Shown one piece after another: positions 8,269 to 16,825 of a DNA stretch of 64,000 nt. The stretch is from positions 3,038,001 through 3,102,000 of the forward strand of contig NZ_CP102604.1 of NCBI RefSeq assembly GCF_024707505.1, given 5' to 3'. The DNA comes from Pantoea sp. SOD02 (GTDB taxonomy: Bacteria; Pseudomonadota; Gammaproteobacteria; Enterobacterales; Enterobacteriaceae). Position 1 is the stretch's first letter. Each line of letters begins with the position of its first letter. A program made the translations under genes and the position numbers. Under the pieces are notes generated by a model, which worked only from the letters and a program-made list of their open reading frames with translations, ran no database searches and was not told the origin of the DNA.

Positions 8269-9404
8269 GCGGCGCGCGGACGCAGGAACAGCGCCGGCAG
8301 CGCCACTAACGCCATCACCCAGAACAGATGTCCTTGCAGATGAGCAAACAGCACACCGCAAATCATGGTCATCACCGCAATACCGCCGCCCATGGCCTGC
8401 GCCGAGTAGAGCGATTGCAGACGAATCACTTCCGCACCTTTGCGCGCGGCAATAAATCGCATCGCCGCTAAATGGCAGACGGTAAAGCTGCCGCAGTGCA
8501 AAATCTGCGCCACGATCAGTAGCGGCAAGGCGGTGCTGGAGCCGAGCATCGTCCAGCGGATAATGGCGCACACGCCCGATAACAGCAGCAAATCGCGCGC
8601 GCTCCAGCGGCGGAACAGCCGGCTGCTAAGAGCAAAAATGATGATTTCAGCCACCACGCCCAGCGACCACAAATAGCCGATAATCGACGCGGAATAACCG
8701 CTCTCCTGCCACCAAATCGCGCTAAAGCTGTAGTAAGCCGCATGTGCGCCCTGCAACAATGTCACGCATAACATAAAGCGCCACACCGCATTTTCACGCA
8801 GCAAATCACGCCATGCCTGCCAGCCACCGTCGGTGGACGTCTGACGTTCACTGCCCTGCGGCTTAGTCGCAGGCGTTAACATCATCCCACCCAACATGCT
8901 GATCGCGCCCAGTGACAGCAGCACCAGAATCGCCTGAGACGAGAACGCAGTGACCAGCATGCCGGTTAACGCAGAACTGATGACAAACGCCAGCGAACCC
9001 CAGAGACGAACCGGGCCATAAGTCAGGCCGATTTGCTGCGTCCAGGTGGCGGCCAGCGCATCACTTAACGGCACCAGCGGTGAGAAAAACAGGTTGAAGC
9101 CGATCATCACGAACAGCAGCCACATCCATTGTTGCCCCAGCCAATAACCGATGGCGAACAGGCAGGTCATCAGCGCCAGCAGGCGCAGCGCGGTGATCAG
9201 CTGGGAGGGATTTTTTACCTGCGAAGCAATCAGCAAGCTGCCGATAAAACGCGCCACCATGCCGCAACCCAGCAGCAGGCCGATTTTTTCCGCATCGAGT
9301 CCGGTGCCTTTTAGCCACACGCTCCAGAAAGGTAGGTAAATGCCGTAACAGAAGAAGTAAGTGAAGTAGCCCAAACCGAGCCATTTGGCGGAGCCGATTG
9401 CCAT
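8265..9404 (-). CDS. hcaT: MFS transporter HcaT (phenylpropionate-type)
   Basis: This is a 12-helix major facilitator of the nucleoside/oligosaccharide:H+ symporter-like group. It begins MAIGSAKWLGLGYFTYFF and contains GIYLPFWSVWLKG and RLWGSLAFVISS, as in E. coli HcaT. HcaT is the putative 3-phenylpropionate importer in E. coli, but the hca degradation genes are not next to it here, so the substrate is uncertain. The ATG at 9404 has a near-ideal GGAGGGAAT just before it. It is therefore preferred to the ATG 33 bases upstream. Length is 379 residues against 379 in E. coli. Confidence 0.85.
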   Translation of the reverse strand: MAIGSAKWLGLGYFTYFFCYGIYLPFWSVWLKGTGLDAEKIGLLLGCGMVARFIGSLLIASQVKNPSQLITALRLLALMTCLFAIGYWLGQQWMWLLFVMIGFNLFFSPLVPLSDALAATWTQQIGLTYGPVRLWGSLAFVISSALTGMLVTAFSSQAILVLLSLGAISMLGGMMLTPATKPQGSERQTSTDGGWQAWRDLLRENAVWRFMLCVTLLQGAHAAYYSFSAIWWQESGYSASIIGYLWSLGVVAEIIIFALSSRLFRRWSARDLLLLSGVCAIIRWTMLGSSTALPLLIVAQILHCGSFTVCHLAAMRFIAARKGAEVIRLQSLYSAQAMGGGIAVMTMICGVLFAHLQGHLFWVMALVALPALFLRPRAA

Positions 9405-9478
9405 ATTCCCTCCAGCAAAAATGCTGCTGAGCAGCACGAGTGGCCGCTACTTTGTCAGAGCGCTGCCGCGACGGCAAT

Positions 9479-9509
9479 AAAAAAAGGATGGCTTGCGCCA
9501 TCCTTTTTT
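9479..9509. terminator. Bidirectional terminator between glyA and hcaT
   Basis: The stem GGATGGC/GCCATCC with loop TTGC is flanked by an A-run on the left and a T-run on the right. It can terminate in either direction; its most likely job is ending glyA, which reads leftward. Confidence 0.85.
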
Positions 9510-9533
9510 GAACTGCATCGACTAGCGTAAAAC

Positions 9534-10787
9534 TTACGCGTACACCGGGAGACGGCTGCAGATTTCCAGCACTTTCTGTTTGGTACGTTCGATGGTCGCT
9601 TCGTCGTTAATGTTGTCCAGCACGTCAGCGATCCAGCCAGCCAGCTCGCGAACGTCAGCTTCCTGGAAGCCACGACGCGTCACCGCTGGGGTACCAATAC
9701 GCACGCCTGAAGTCACGAACGGGCTCTTCGGATCGTTTGGTACGCTGTTTTTATTCACGGTAATGTTGGCGCGGCCCAGAGCGGCATCAGCTTCTTTACC
9801 GGTCAGGTTTTTGCTGACCAGATCGATCAGGAACAAGTGGTTGTAAGTGCCACCGGAAACGATGTTGTAACCGCGCTCCAGCAGAACTTCCACCATTGCT
9901 TTCGCGTTCTTAGCAACTTGCTGCTGATAGGTTTTGAACTCTGGCTCCATCGCTTCTTTGAACGCCACCGCTTTACCAGCGATCACGTGCATCAGAGGAC
10001 CGCCCTGACCGCCCGGGAACACCGCGGAGTTCAGTTTTTTATACAGATCTTCGTCACCGTTTTTCGCCAGGATCAGGCCGCCGCGCGGACCCGCCAGAGT
10101 TTTATGGGTGGTTGAGGTCACGATATGTGCATGAGGAACCGGGTTCGGGTAAACGTCTGCGGCGATCAGGCCCGCAACGTGTGCCATATCAACGAACAGG
10201 TACGCGCCAACGCTGTCTGCGATTTCACGCATTTTGGCCCAGTCGCACACGCCAGAGTAAGCAGAGAAGCCGCCGACGATCATTTTTGGCTTGTGGGTTT
10301 GCGCCAGTTCAGCCAGCTCTTCGTAGTTGATTTTGCCGGTTTCATCGATGCCGTAAGGGATAACGTTGTACAGCTTACCGGACAGGTTTACTGGAGAACC
10401 GTGCGTCAGGTGACCACCGTGCGCCAGGTTCATACCCAGAATGGTGTCGCCCGGCTGCAGCAGCGCGGTGTAAACCGCGAAGTTGGCCTGAGAACCCGAG
10501 TGCGGCTGCACGTTAGCGAAATCTGCGCCGAACAGCTCTTTAGCGCGATCGATCGCCAGCTGCTCAACGATATCGACGTATTCACATCCGCCGTAATAAC
10601 GTTTGCCCGGATAGCCTTCGGCATATTTGTTGGTGAGCTGTGAACCTTGGGCCTGCATTACGCGTGGGCTGGTGTAGTTTTCAGAAGCAATCAGTTCAAT
10701 GTGCTCTTCCTGACGCACTTTCTCTTGCTCCATAGCCTGCCACAACGCGGCATCATAATCGGCAATGTTCATATCAAGCTTTAACAT
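9534..10787 (-). CDS. glyA: Serine hydroxymethyltransferase
   Basis: GlyA interconverts serine plus tetrahydrofolate and glycine plus 5,10-methylene-tetrahydrofolate, the main source of one-carbon units. The 417-residue length equals E. coli GlyA and the sequence is near-identical by eye, including the PLP lysine in [15 protein letters not shown] (about residue 229). It diverges from hmp across a 339-base gap. A PurR-type operator lies upstream, in keeping with purine repression of glyA in E. coli. It ends at the shared terminator with hcaT. Confidence 0.97.
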   Translation of the reverse strand: MLKLDMNIADYDAALWQAMEQEKVRQEEHIELIASENYTSPRVMQAQGSQLTNKYAEGYPGKRYYGGCEYVDIVEQLAIDRAKELFGADFANVQPHSGSQANFAVYTALLQPGDTILGMNLAHGGHLTHGSPVNLSGKLYNVIPYGIDETGKINYEELAELAQTHKPKMIVGGFSAYSGVCDWAKMREIADSVGAYLFVDMAHVAGLIAADVYPNPVPHAHIVTSTTHKTLAGPRGGLILAKNGDEDLYKKLNSAVFPGGQGGPLMHVIAGKAVAFKEAMEPEFKTYQQQVAKNAKAMVEVLLERGYNIVSGGTYNHLFLIDLVSKNLTGKEADAALGRANITVNKNSVPNDPKSPFVTSGVRIGTPAVTRRGFQEADVRELAGWIADVLDNINDEATIERTKQKVLEICSRLPVYA

Positions 10788-10903
10788 CCGGACTCTCCTG
10801 ACTCAGCTAACTTTTTAACGGCAGTTTAGGCCCCGGCTAGGGGGCGAAGGCGAACAGTGTAAACGGTTTTGACAGGTGACGGTAGCGTCAATCCCCTCTT
10901 TTT

Positions 10904-10919
10904 GCGCAAACGATTGGCA
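10904..10919 (-). promoter_or_regulatory. PurR operator upstream of glyA
   Basis: The 16-base sequence GCGCAAACGATTGGCA fits the PurR consensus ACGCAAACGTTTGCGT, with the CGCAAACG half intact. PurR repression of glyA is established in E. coli; the site here is assigned by sequence similarity and position. Confidence 0.6.
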
Positions 10920-11079
10920 TGGCGCTGGAACGGGTTTTTTACGCTTTTTTGCAAGCCGGAAAATCACGAAATTTGCTCACTTTCATCGCGAAAGAATTTC
11001 AGCTTTGCGGGCCAGCCCGCACCTTTTTTGCTTAATCCTTAATCAAAAAGAGGGATTTACAGGCGCTTCGATTACTCAT

Positions 11080-11102
11080 AAGATGCATTTAAAATACATG
11101 TT
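11080..11102 (+). promoter_or_regulatory. NsrR operator before hmp
   Basis: AAGATGCATTTAAAATACAT followed by GTT is almost the textbook NsrR site (AAGATGCATTTNAAATACATCTT). NsrR is a nitric-oxide-sensing [4Fe-4S] repressor. This palindrome lies 25 bases upstream of the hmp start and predicts NO-inducible hmp. The rest of the 339-base glyA-hmp gap holds the two promoters and the PurR box; I see no gene in it. Confidence 0.75.
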
Positions 11103-11126
11103 TAAATTCACCCTGAGGATTTCACC

Positions 11127-12311
11127 ATGCTCGACGCGCAAACCATCGCTACCATCAAATCGACCTTGCCCGCCATTGCCCAGATCGGTCCGCAACTTAC
11201 CGGCCATTTCTACCAGCGTTTACTGACGCAACATCCTGAACTGAAAAATGTGTTCAACATGAACAATCAGCGCAGCGGCAATCAGCGGGAAGCGTTGTTC
11301 AACGCCATTGTGGCGTATGGCAGCAACCTGGAAAATTTGACCGTGCTGTTGCCGGCGGTGGAGAAGATTGCGCAGAAGCATGCCAGCCTGAACATTCAGC
11401 CTGAGCAGTACGCGATTGTCGGTGAAAATCTGCTGGCGACGATTGATGAGCTGCTACATCCGGGTGAAGAAGTGCTGACCGCGTGGGGCAAAGCGTATGG
11501 CGTGCTGGCCGATGTGTTTATCCAGCGTGAAGAAGCCATCTATTCGGCCTCCGAAGAGAAAACCGGCGGCTGGCGCGGTGCGCGTGATTTCCGTATTCGC
11601 GCCATCAATCAGGAAAGTGCGGTGATCAAGAGTTTTGAACTGGTGCCAAACGACGGTCAGCCGGTGGCAACCTTCCTGCCCGGTCAGTATCTGGCGATCA
11701 GCTTACAACCGTCAGGCTTTGAAAATATCCAACATCGCCAGTATTCGCTGACGCACCTGCCAAATGGGCAGTTTTATCGCATCGCGGTTAAACGTGAAGC
11801 GCTGGGCAGCGTGTCGGGCTGGCTGCACGATAACGCGCAGGTGGGCGATATCGTGCAGTGCGCGGCACCAGCCGGTGATTTCTTCCTGCAGGCTGAAGCT
11901 GACACGCCGATTACGCTGATCTCGGCTGGCGTCGGCCAAACCCCCATGCTGGCGATGCTGGCTAACCTGGCGCAGCAGCAACATGCGGCGGCGGTTAACT
12001 GGCTGCACGCAGCAGAAGCCGGTTCGCAGCATGCATTTGCTGAAGAGGTCAAATCCCTTGGCGCACGCCTGCAAAACTTCACCAGCCACGTTTGGTATCG
12101 TCAGCCAGAAAGTGCAGATGCCGGACGTTACGACGCGCAGGGTTTAATGGATTTGGCGAGCGTATCCGCCGCGCTAAACCAGGCCGATCGTCAGTTCTGG
12201 ATCTGTGGTCCGCTGCCGTTTATGCAGTTTGTCGCGCGTCAATTGGTTGATGCCGGCATCAATGCCGATCGCATCCACTACGAAGTGTTTGGTCCGCACA
12301 AGGTGCTGTAA
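11127..12311 (+). CDS. hmp: Flavohemoglobin, nitric oxide dioxygenase
   Basis: Hmp oxidises nitric oxide to nitrate with O2 and NAD(P)H in the cytoplasm. The globin domain (about 1-136) has the proximal heme ligand H85 in QKHASLNI and the distal pocket Y29 and Q53. An FAD-binding domain (RQYSLTHL) and an NAD domain ([13 protein letters not shown]) follow. The length, 394 residues, compares with 396 in E. coli. GAGG stands about 9 bases before the ATG. It is monocistronic with its own terminator, and the NsrR box indicates NO control. Confidence 0.95.
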   Translation: MLDAQTIATIKSTLPAIAQIGPQLTGHFYQRLLTQHPELKNVFNMNNQRSGNQREALFNAIVAYGSNLENLTVLLPAVEKIAQKHASLNIQPEQYAIVGENLLATIDELLHPGEEVLTAWGKAYGVLADVFIQREEAIYSASEEKTGGWRGARDFRIRAINQESAVIKSFELVPNDGQPVATFLPGQYLAISLQPSGFENIQHRQYSLTHLPNGQFYRIAVKREALGSVSGWLHDNAQVGDIVQCAAPAGDFFLQAEADTPITLISAGVGQTPMLAMLANLAQQQHAAAVNWLHAAEAGSQHAFAEEVKSLGARLQNFTSHVWYRQPESADAGRYDAQGLMDLASVSAALNQADRQFWICGPLPFMQFVARQLVDAGINADRIHYEVFGPHKVL

Positions 12312-12314
12312 AAC

Positions 12315-12341
12315 AAAAAAGCCTGCACAAGGCAGGCTTTT
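12315..12341. terminator. Bidirectional terminator between hmp and glnB
   Basis: The stem GCCTGC/GCAGGC with loop ACAAG is bracketed by AAAAAA on the left and TTTT on the right, so it can serve both hmp (plus) and glnB (minus). Confidence 0.8.
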
Positions 12342-12361
12342 CAGGCAATGCGCGAAGGGGC

Positions 12362-12775
<414 letters not shown>

Positions 12776-14107
12776 CTACTCTTTAAATTCGCTGGCGTCC
12801 AATTCATGGCGCGACAGCAGCTTATAGAATTCAGTGCGGTTACGTCCAGCCAGACGCGCAGCGTTGGTGACATTTCCTTTGGTCATCTGCAGCAATTTAC
12901 GCAGATAGTTGAGCTCAAACTGATTACGCGCTTCGACGAAAGTGGGCAACGCGGTATTTTCGCCCGCCAGCGCCTGTTCTACTAAAGCATCACTGATCAC
13001 CGGCGCGGTACTCAAGGCGACGCACTGCTCAATCACGTTGACCAACTGGCGCACATTGCCCGGCCATGCCGCGCTGACCAGCCGCTTCATCGCATCCACC
13101 GAGAAACTGCGCACAAAAGGTTTATGGCGATCGGCCGACTGGCGCAGCAGATGATTCGCCAGCAGCGGAATATCTTCAGCGCGCTCGTGTAGTGCGGGAA
13201 TTTTCAGGTTCACCACGTTTAGGCGATAGTAGAGATCTTCGCGGAAACTCTTCTTCTCCATCGCTTTGGGCAAGTCGCGGTGCGTCGCGGAAATAATCCG
13301 CACGTTGATATCCAAATCGCGGTTGCTGCCTAACGGACGCACTTTGCGCTCCTGCAGCACACGCAGCAGTTTCACCTGCAGCGCCTGCGGCATGTCGCCA
13401 ATCTCATCGAGAAACAGCGTGCCGCCTTCGGCCGCCTGGAACAGACCTTCACGTGCGCTGACCGCGCCGGTAAAGGCGCCTTTAGCGTGGCCAAACAGTT
13501 CGGACTCCAAAAGTTGTTCCGGCAGCGCACCGCAGTTGATGGCGATAAACGGCTTAGTGGCGCGCGGGCTGGCGGCGTGAATCGCCTGCGCCAGCACCTC
13601 TTTACCGGTACCGCTTTGACCATTGATCAACACGCTGACGTCAGATTGCGCCACCATGTGCGACTGCTCCAGCAAGCGCAGCATCTGCGGATTGCGGGTC
13701 ACAATCGCTTCGCGCCAGCCGTCATCGCTGATCGGCGCGCGCTGGGCCAATGCTTCATCTATCGCTTTATACAAGGCATCACGATCGACCGGTTTGGTCA
13801 GAAAGCTGAACACACCTTGTTGCGTGGCTGACACGGCTTCGGGAATCGAACCGTGCGCGGTGAGGATAATCACCGGCAAGCCCGCATGACGTTTCTGCAC
13901 TTCACCGAACAGCGCCAGACCATCCATTTCGTCCATGCGCAGATCGCTGATCACCAGGTCTACTTTCTCTTTCTGCAGATGGCGCAGCGCTTCCGGCCCG
14001 CTGGCGGCTGTCGCAACCTGATAGCCTTCACTGCTCAGGCGCATGCCGAGCAGTTTCAATAAGCCCGGATCGTCATCCACCAGCAATAAACGTGCGGCTT
14101 GTTTCAT
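12776..14107 (-). CDS. glrR: Sigma-54-dependent response regulator GlrR (QseF)
   Basis: GlrR activates sigma-54 transcription of glmY, and in E. coli of rpoE and others, when phosphorylated by GlrK. The receiver domain (1-120) has the phosphoacceptor D55 in LVISDLRMDEMDG. The AAA+ domain has the Walker A INGQSGTGKEVLA and the sigma-54-contacting GAFTGA. The C-terminal Fis-type helix-turn-helix reads GNVTNAARLAGRNRTEFYKLL. Length is 443 residues against 444 in E. coli. It lies 2 bases after qseG. Two TGTC-N10-GACA sites for it are readable upstream of glmY. Confidence 0.94.
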   Translation of the reverse strand: MKQAARLLLVDDDPGLLKLLGMRLSSEGYQVATAASGPEALRHLQKEKVDLVISDLRMDEMDGLALFGEVQKRHAGLPVIILTAHGSIPEAVSATQQGVFSFLTKPVDRDALYKAIDEALAQRAPISDDGWREAIVTRNPQMLRLLEQSHMVAQSDVSVLINGQSGTGKEVLAQAIHAASPRATKPFIAINCGALPEQLLESELFGHAKGAFTGAVSAREGLFQAAEGGTLFLDEIGDMPQALQVKLLRVLQERKVRPLGSNRDLDINVRIISATHRDLPKAMEKKSFREDLYYRLNVVNLKIPALHERAEDIPLLANHLLRQSADRHKPFVRSFSVDAMKRLVSAAWPGNVRQLVNVIEQCVALSTAPVISDALVEQALAGENTALPTFVEARNQFELNYLRKLLQMTKGNVTNAARLAGRNRTEFYKLLSRHELDASEFKE

Positions 14108-14109
14108 GG

Positions 14110-14781
14110 TTACTGATCCTCACTTTGCACATCGCTGCCGCCGTGCGATGTGTCGCTGCTGTCGGGCGCTTTGCGCGACGACAGCTGGCGTTCAATATCG
14201 GTTAAACGCTCTAACTTGCGTTGGGTATCGGCCAGCGACTGACGCATTTTGGTTTGCTGCTGGCGCAGGTTATCCATCTCGGCGTCATTACTCTGCTGCA
14301 AAGCAGCATAGCGTCCGCGTGCTTCACTCAGCTCCAGTTGCGCCGCCTGATTGCTGCGCCACAGCTGGAGCAGAGGACGCACCGCCGCCGGATAAGCCGC
14401 GCTGTAACCGTCTAAGGTGGTGACAAAATCACGGCGCTCAACCGGCGTGACGTTACCATTAGCGAGTAAGATGCCCTGCTTGAAGGCGCGCGCCCAGCCT
14501 TGCACCGGCCAACGACGTGCTTCAGCCCGCGCTTCGGCTGGCGATAAGCGCTCGGCGCAATCAATGGCGCGCTGCCAATAAAGCGGATTGCCTGCAGCGG
14601 CTGGTGTTTCGATTTGCCACACGTTTTGGCAATCGGTCGCCAGATAATCCGGCAGGCGCACGTCCGGTTCTGGCACACTGACGCCATTATGCTGCGTACG
14701 ATCTTGTGACGGTGCCTGGCAGGCGCTGAGGCCCAAAACCAGCGCTGCACTGGTCACAAGTTTGAATAGGGTTAATTTCAT
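14110..14781 (-). CDS. qseG: Lipoprotein QseG, partner of GlrK
   Basis: The 223-residue protein starts with a lipoprotein signal ending LGLSAC, so C21 is the lipidated residue. The C-terminal half is coiled-coil-like (LQQSNDAEMDNLRQQQTKMRQ). In E. coli QseG is an outer-membrane lipoprotein that binds the sensor GlrK (QseE) in the periplasm and stimulates its kinase activity. It sits between glrK and glrR with gaps of 3 and 2 bases, so the three are co-translated. It is slightly shorter than E. coli QseG (237). Confidence 0.88.
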   Translation of the reverse strand: MKLTLFKLVTSAALVLGLSACQAPSQDRTQHNGVSVPEPDVRLPDYLATDCQNVWQIETPAAAGNPLYWQRAIDCAERLSPAEARAEARRWPVQGWARAFKQGILLANGNVTPVERRDFVTTLDGYSAAYPAAVRPLLQLWRSNQAAQLELSEARGRYAALQQSNDAEMDNLRQQQTKMRQSLADTQRKLERLTDIERQLSSRKAPDSSDTSHGGSDVQSEDQ

Positions 14782-14784
14782 TAA

Positions 14785-16212
14785 TCAGGCATTCCCGGCG
14801 CTGGTCGTCAGAATGATACGAAAACAGACATCCGCATCCTTGCGCGTTACCAACTGCAGATCGCCGTGCATCCTGCGCAGACAATCTTTGGCGATGCTTA
14901 AGCCCAGCCCGCTGCCTTTAACCGGCCCTTTGCGCTGTTGGCTGCCCTGATAAAAGGGCTCAAAAATCATCGCCTGCTCTTCAGCCGGAATCGGTGTGCC
15001 GGTGTTTGCCACCTCAATCCACACCTGGTTGCCCTTCTGCTGGCTCTGCAGCCAGATGTTACCGGATTCGCTGCCGTAGTTCACGGCGTTCGAATAGAGG
15101 TTATCAATCACCCGCTGCAGCAGCGTCGCTTCCGCCAAACAATGATTCACTTGCAGATCAACATGAGTCGTCATTTCACGCGCATTGGCGGGCAACGAGT
15201 GCACTTTTACCACCGAATCAATGATTTCGTTAAGCGCCACGGGCTTAAGCGCCATAGGGCCATCGGCCAGCTTGCGGTTGTAATCGAGTAATTGCTCGAT
15301 CAGCCGCTGTAAATGGCGGCTGCTGGTATCGAGGATTGCCACCACTTCCTGCTGCTCGGCATTCAGGGGACCAGCGACCTGATCGGCCAGCAGTTCAGTG
15401 CCTTCACGCAGGCTGGCGAGCGGCGTTTTCAGCTCGTGCGACAGGTGACGCAAAAATTCGTGGCGCTGCTCTTCCAGCCAGCTTAAACGCTCACTCAGCC
15501 AGACGATGCGCTGTCCCAGCGAACGGATCTCACGCGGACCCCGGAAGCTGCCGCTATCGCCCAGTGCTTTACCTTCGCCCAGGCGATTGATCATACGTTC
15601 AACCCGTTTCACCGGACCGATGATCATCCCCGTAAACAGCAAAACCAGCACCAGGCTGATCAGGAACAGAATCAGCGCCTGCCAGCCAAAAAACTGGCCG
15701 CGATCGGCAATTTCACGCTGCAGCTGTAAGCCGCGCGAAAACACCACTTCACGCGTTGCCTGCACCATTTGTGTGTTGGTATCGGAAAAGCGCTCCAGCG
15801 CGCTGGCAGCTTGCGCCGCGGGATTGCCGTTATCGCACTGCAACTGCTGCAGCTGCGGCAAGGTGGTTTGCAGCACTTTAAAGGAGGGCAGATCGGGCAA
15901 ACTGGCGGCGTGACTGCTGAGCATTTGGCCGTAGCGCGTCCATTGCGTTTGATACAGCTTCGCCAGCGACACATCGCCGAGCACGCAATATTGACGATAG
16001 CTGCGCTCCAGCTCCAGCGCGGTTCGCGCCATCGCTTCGCTGCGACGCACATCGGTAAAGGTGTTGCGGTTGGTATCCGCTGCCTGGTTGCTTAACGCCG
16101 AAAGACTTTCCCACGCTTGCCACGCCAGAACCAGCAACGGCAGCAGTACCAGCAGGAAAGCCATTAACACTAACTGCCGCAGGGATCGGGGAAACAGACG
16201 CCATTTCATCAC
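14785..16212 (-). CDS. glrK: Sensor histidine kinase GlrK (QseE)
   Basis: This is a membrane-bound sensor kinase that phosphorylates GlrR. A transmembrane helix at about 13-32 and another at about 177-200 flank a periplasmic sensor domain that includes two cysteines. A HAMP linker follows, then the dimerisation helix with the phosphoacceptor H259 in LRHLSHELKTPLAS. The HATPase domain has IDNLYSNAVNYG and GSGLGLSIAKDCL. Length is 475 residues, as in E. coli. The small RNA gene glmY lies upstream on the same strand. Confidence 0.94.
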   Translation of the reverse strand: MMKWRLFPRSLRQLVLMAFLLVLLPLLVLAWQAWESLSALSNQAADTNRNTFTDVRRSEAMARTALELERSYRQYCVLGDVSLAKLYQTQWTRYGQMLSSHAASLPDLPSFKVLQTTLPQLQQLQCDNGNPAAQAASALERFSDTNTQMVQATREVVFSRGLQLQREIADRGQFFGWQALILFLISLVLVLLFTGMIIGPVKRVERMINRLGEGKALGDSGSFRGPREIRSLGQRIVWLSERLSWLEEQRHEFLRHLSHELKTPLASLREGTELLADQVAGPLNAEQQEVVAILDTSSRHLQRLIEQLLDYNRKLADGPMALKPVALNEIIDSVVKVHSLPANAREMTTHVDLQVNHCLAEATLLQRVIDNLYSNAVNYGSESGNIWLQSQQKGNQVWIEVANTGTPIPAEEQAMIFEPFYQGSQQRKGPVKGSGLGLSIAKDCLRRMHGDLQLVTRKDADVCFRIILTTSAGNA

Positions 16213-16282
16213 AACCGCGCTTCCTTAAATGTGAGCTGCAGGCATGCTAACGAAGTATCAAAACGGAAGAAAGGTCAGAAAT

Positions 16283-16498
16283 GAAAACGGCAGGCCTTTT
16301 GGCCTGCCGTGAGAGCGACGCCGCAGCATCGCTTGCAAATTAGGTGGAGCCTAACTCAACGTTGCGTCCGATGTTTGATAACGTTGCAAAGCAAACGATT
16401 ATCGGTGAGGTGGACGACAGGCTCCGTTTGGTGCGTCATTCGGTTTTTATGAGCTCAGCCGCTAAAGCGGGGCAATCATAAACAGGTGAATGAGCCAC
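16283..16498 (-). ncRNA. glmY: Small regulatory RNA GlmY
   Basis: GlmY is a decoy RNA that binds RapZ, spares its sister GlmZ from cleavage and so raises glmS translation. The transcript start is placed about 12 bases after the -12 element. The 5' end reads GTGGCTCATTCACC, matching my recollection of the start of E. coli GlmY, followed by a GC-rich hairpin (GCCCCGCTTTAGCGGC). A stem GGCAGGCC/GGCCTGCC with a TTTTCATTT tail at 16283-16305 gives the 3' end. The predicted length of about 216 nt is longer than the E. coli primary transcript (184). Position between glrK and purL is conserved. Confidence 0.8.
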
Positions 16499-16510
16499 GC
16501 AAAGAGTATA

Positions 16511-16525
16511 GCAAGTATCGTGCCA
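16511..16525 (-). promoter_or_regulatory. Sigma-54 promoter of glmY with overlapping sigma-70 -10
   Basis: On the minus strand TGGCACGATACTTGC fits the sigma-54 -24/-12 consensus TGGCAC-N5-TTGC exactly. TATACT follows immediately and could serve as a sigma-70 -10. Overlapping sigma-54 and sigma-70 promoters at glmY are known in E. coli. Confidence 0.85.
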
Positions 16526-16673
16526 ATAAATAAATAGCGTTTATTATCAGAGGAATGCCAGACAAGAAGCGGGATCCGGTAGAAAAGCGGACCGGACGGT
16601 CAGTGAAAAGTGTCGCTGATTAGCAACGAGTTTGGCGTGTTAATTTCCCATTCATATAAATCAATGAGTTAAA

Positions 16674-16724
16674 TGTCACCTTTTGGCGACAGTGTAATGG
16701 CGGGATTGTCGTTGTTTTCCGACA
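16674..16724 (-). promoter_or_regulatory. Two GlrR activator binding sites
   Basis: Two sequences fit TGTC-N10-GACA, the GlrR consensus: 16674-16691 and 16707-16724. They lie about 150-200 bases upstream of the sigma-54 promoter, the usual distance for an enhancer-binding protein. The rest of 16213-16282 and 16526-16673 shows no gene. Confidence 0.8.
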
Positions 16725-16750
16725 GGTTGAAACTTATGCGGATTTAGCAA

Positions 16751-16770
16751 GGTCGCCATGAATGGCGACC
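16751..16770. repeat. REP-like palindrome
   Basis: GGTCGCCATGAATGGCGACC is a palindrome with a seven-base stem and lacks a T-run. It resembles short extragenic palindromes found in many copies in Pantoea and Erwinia genomes. I see only this copy in the window, so the family assignment rests on recollection. Confidence 0.45.
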
Positions 16771-16791
16771 CTACAAAACACGCAGAAGAAT

Positions 16792-16822
16792 AAAAAAGGC
16801 CGCTATTTAGCGGCCTTTGTTT
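16792..16822. terminator. Terminator of purL
   Basis: The stem GGCCGCTA/TAGCGGCC has a left A-run and a right TTTGTTTT. On the minus strand the AAAAAA becomes the T-run that ends purL. Confidence 0.85.
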
Positions 16823-16825
16823 TGC

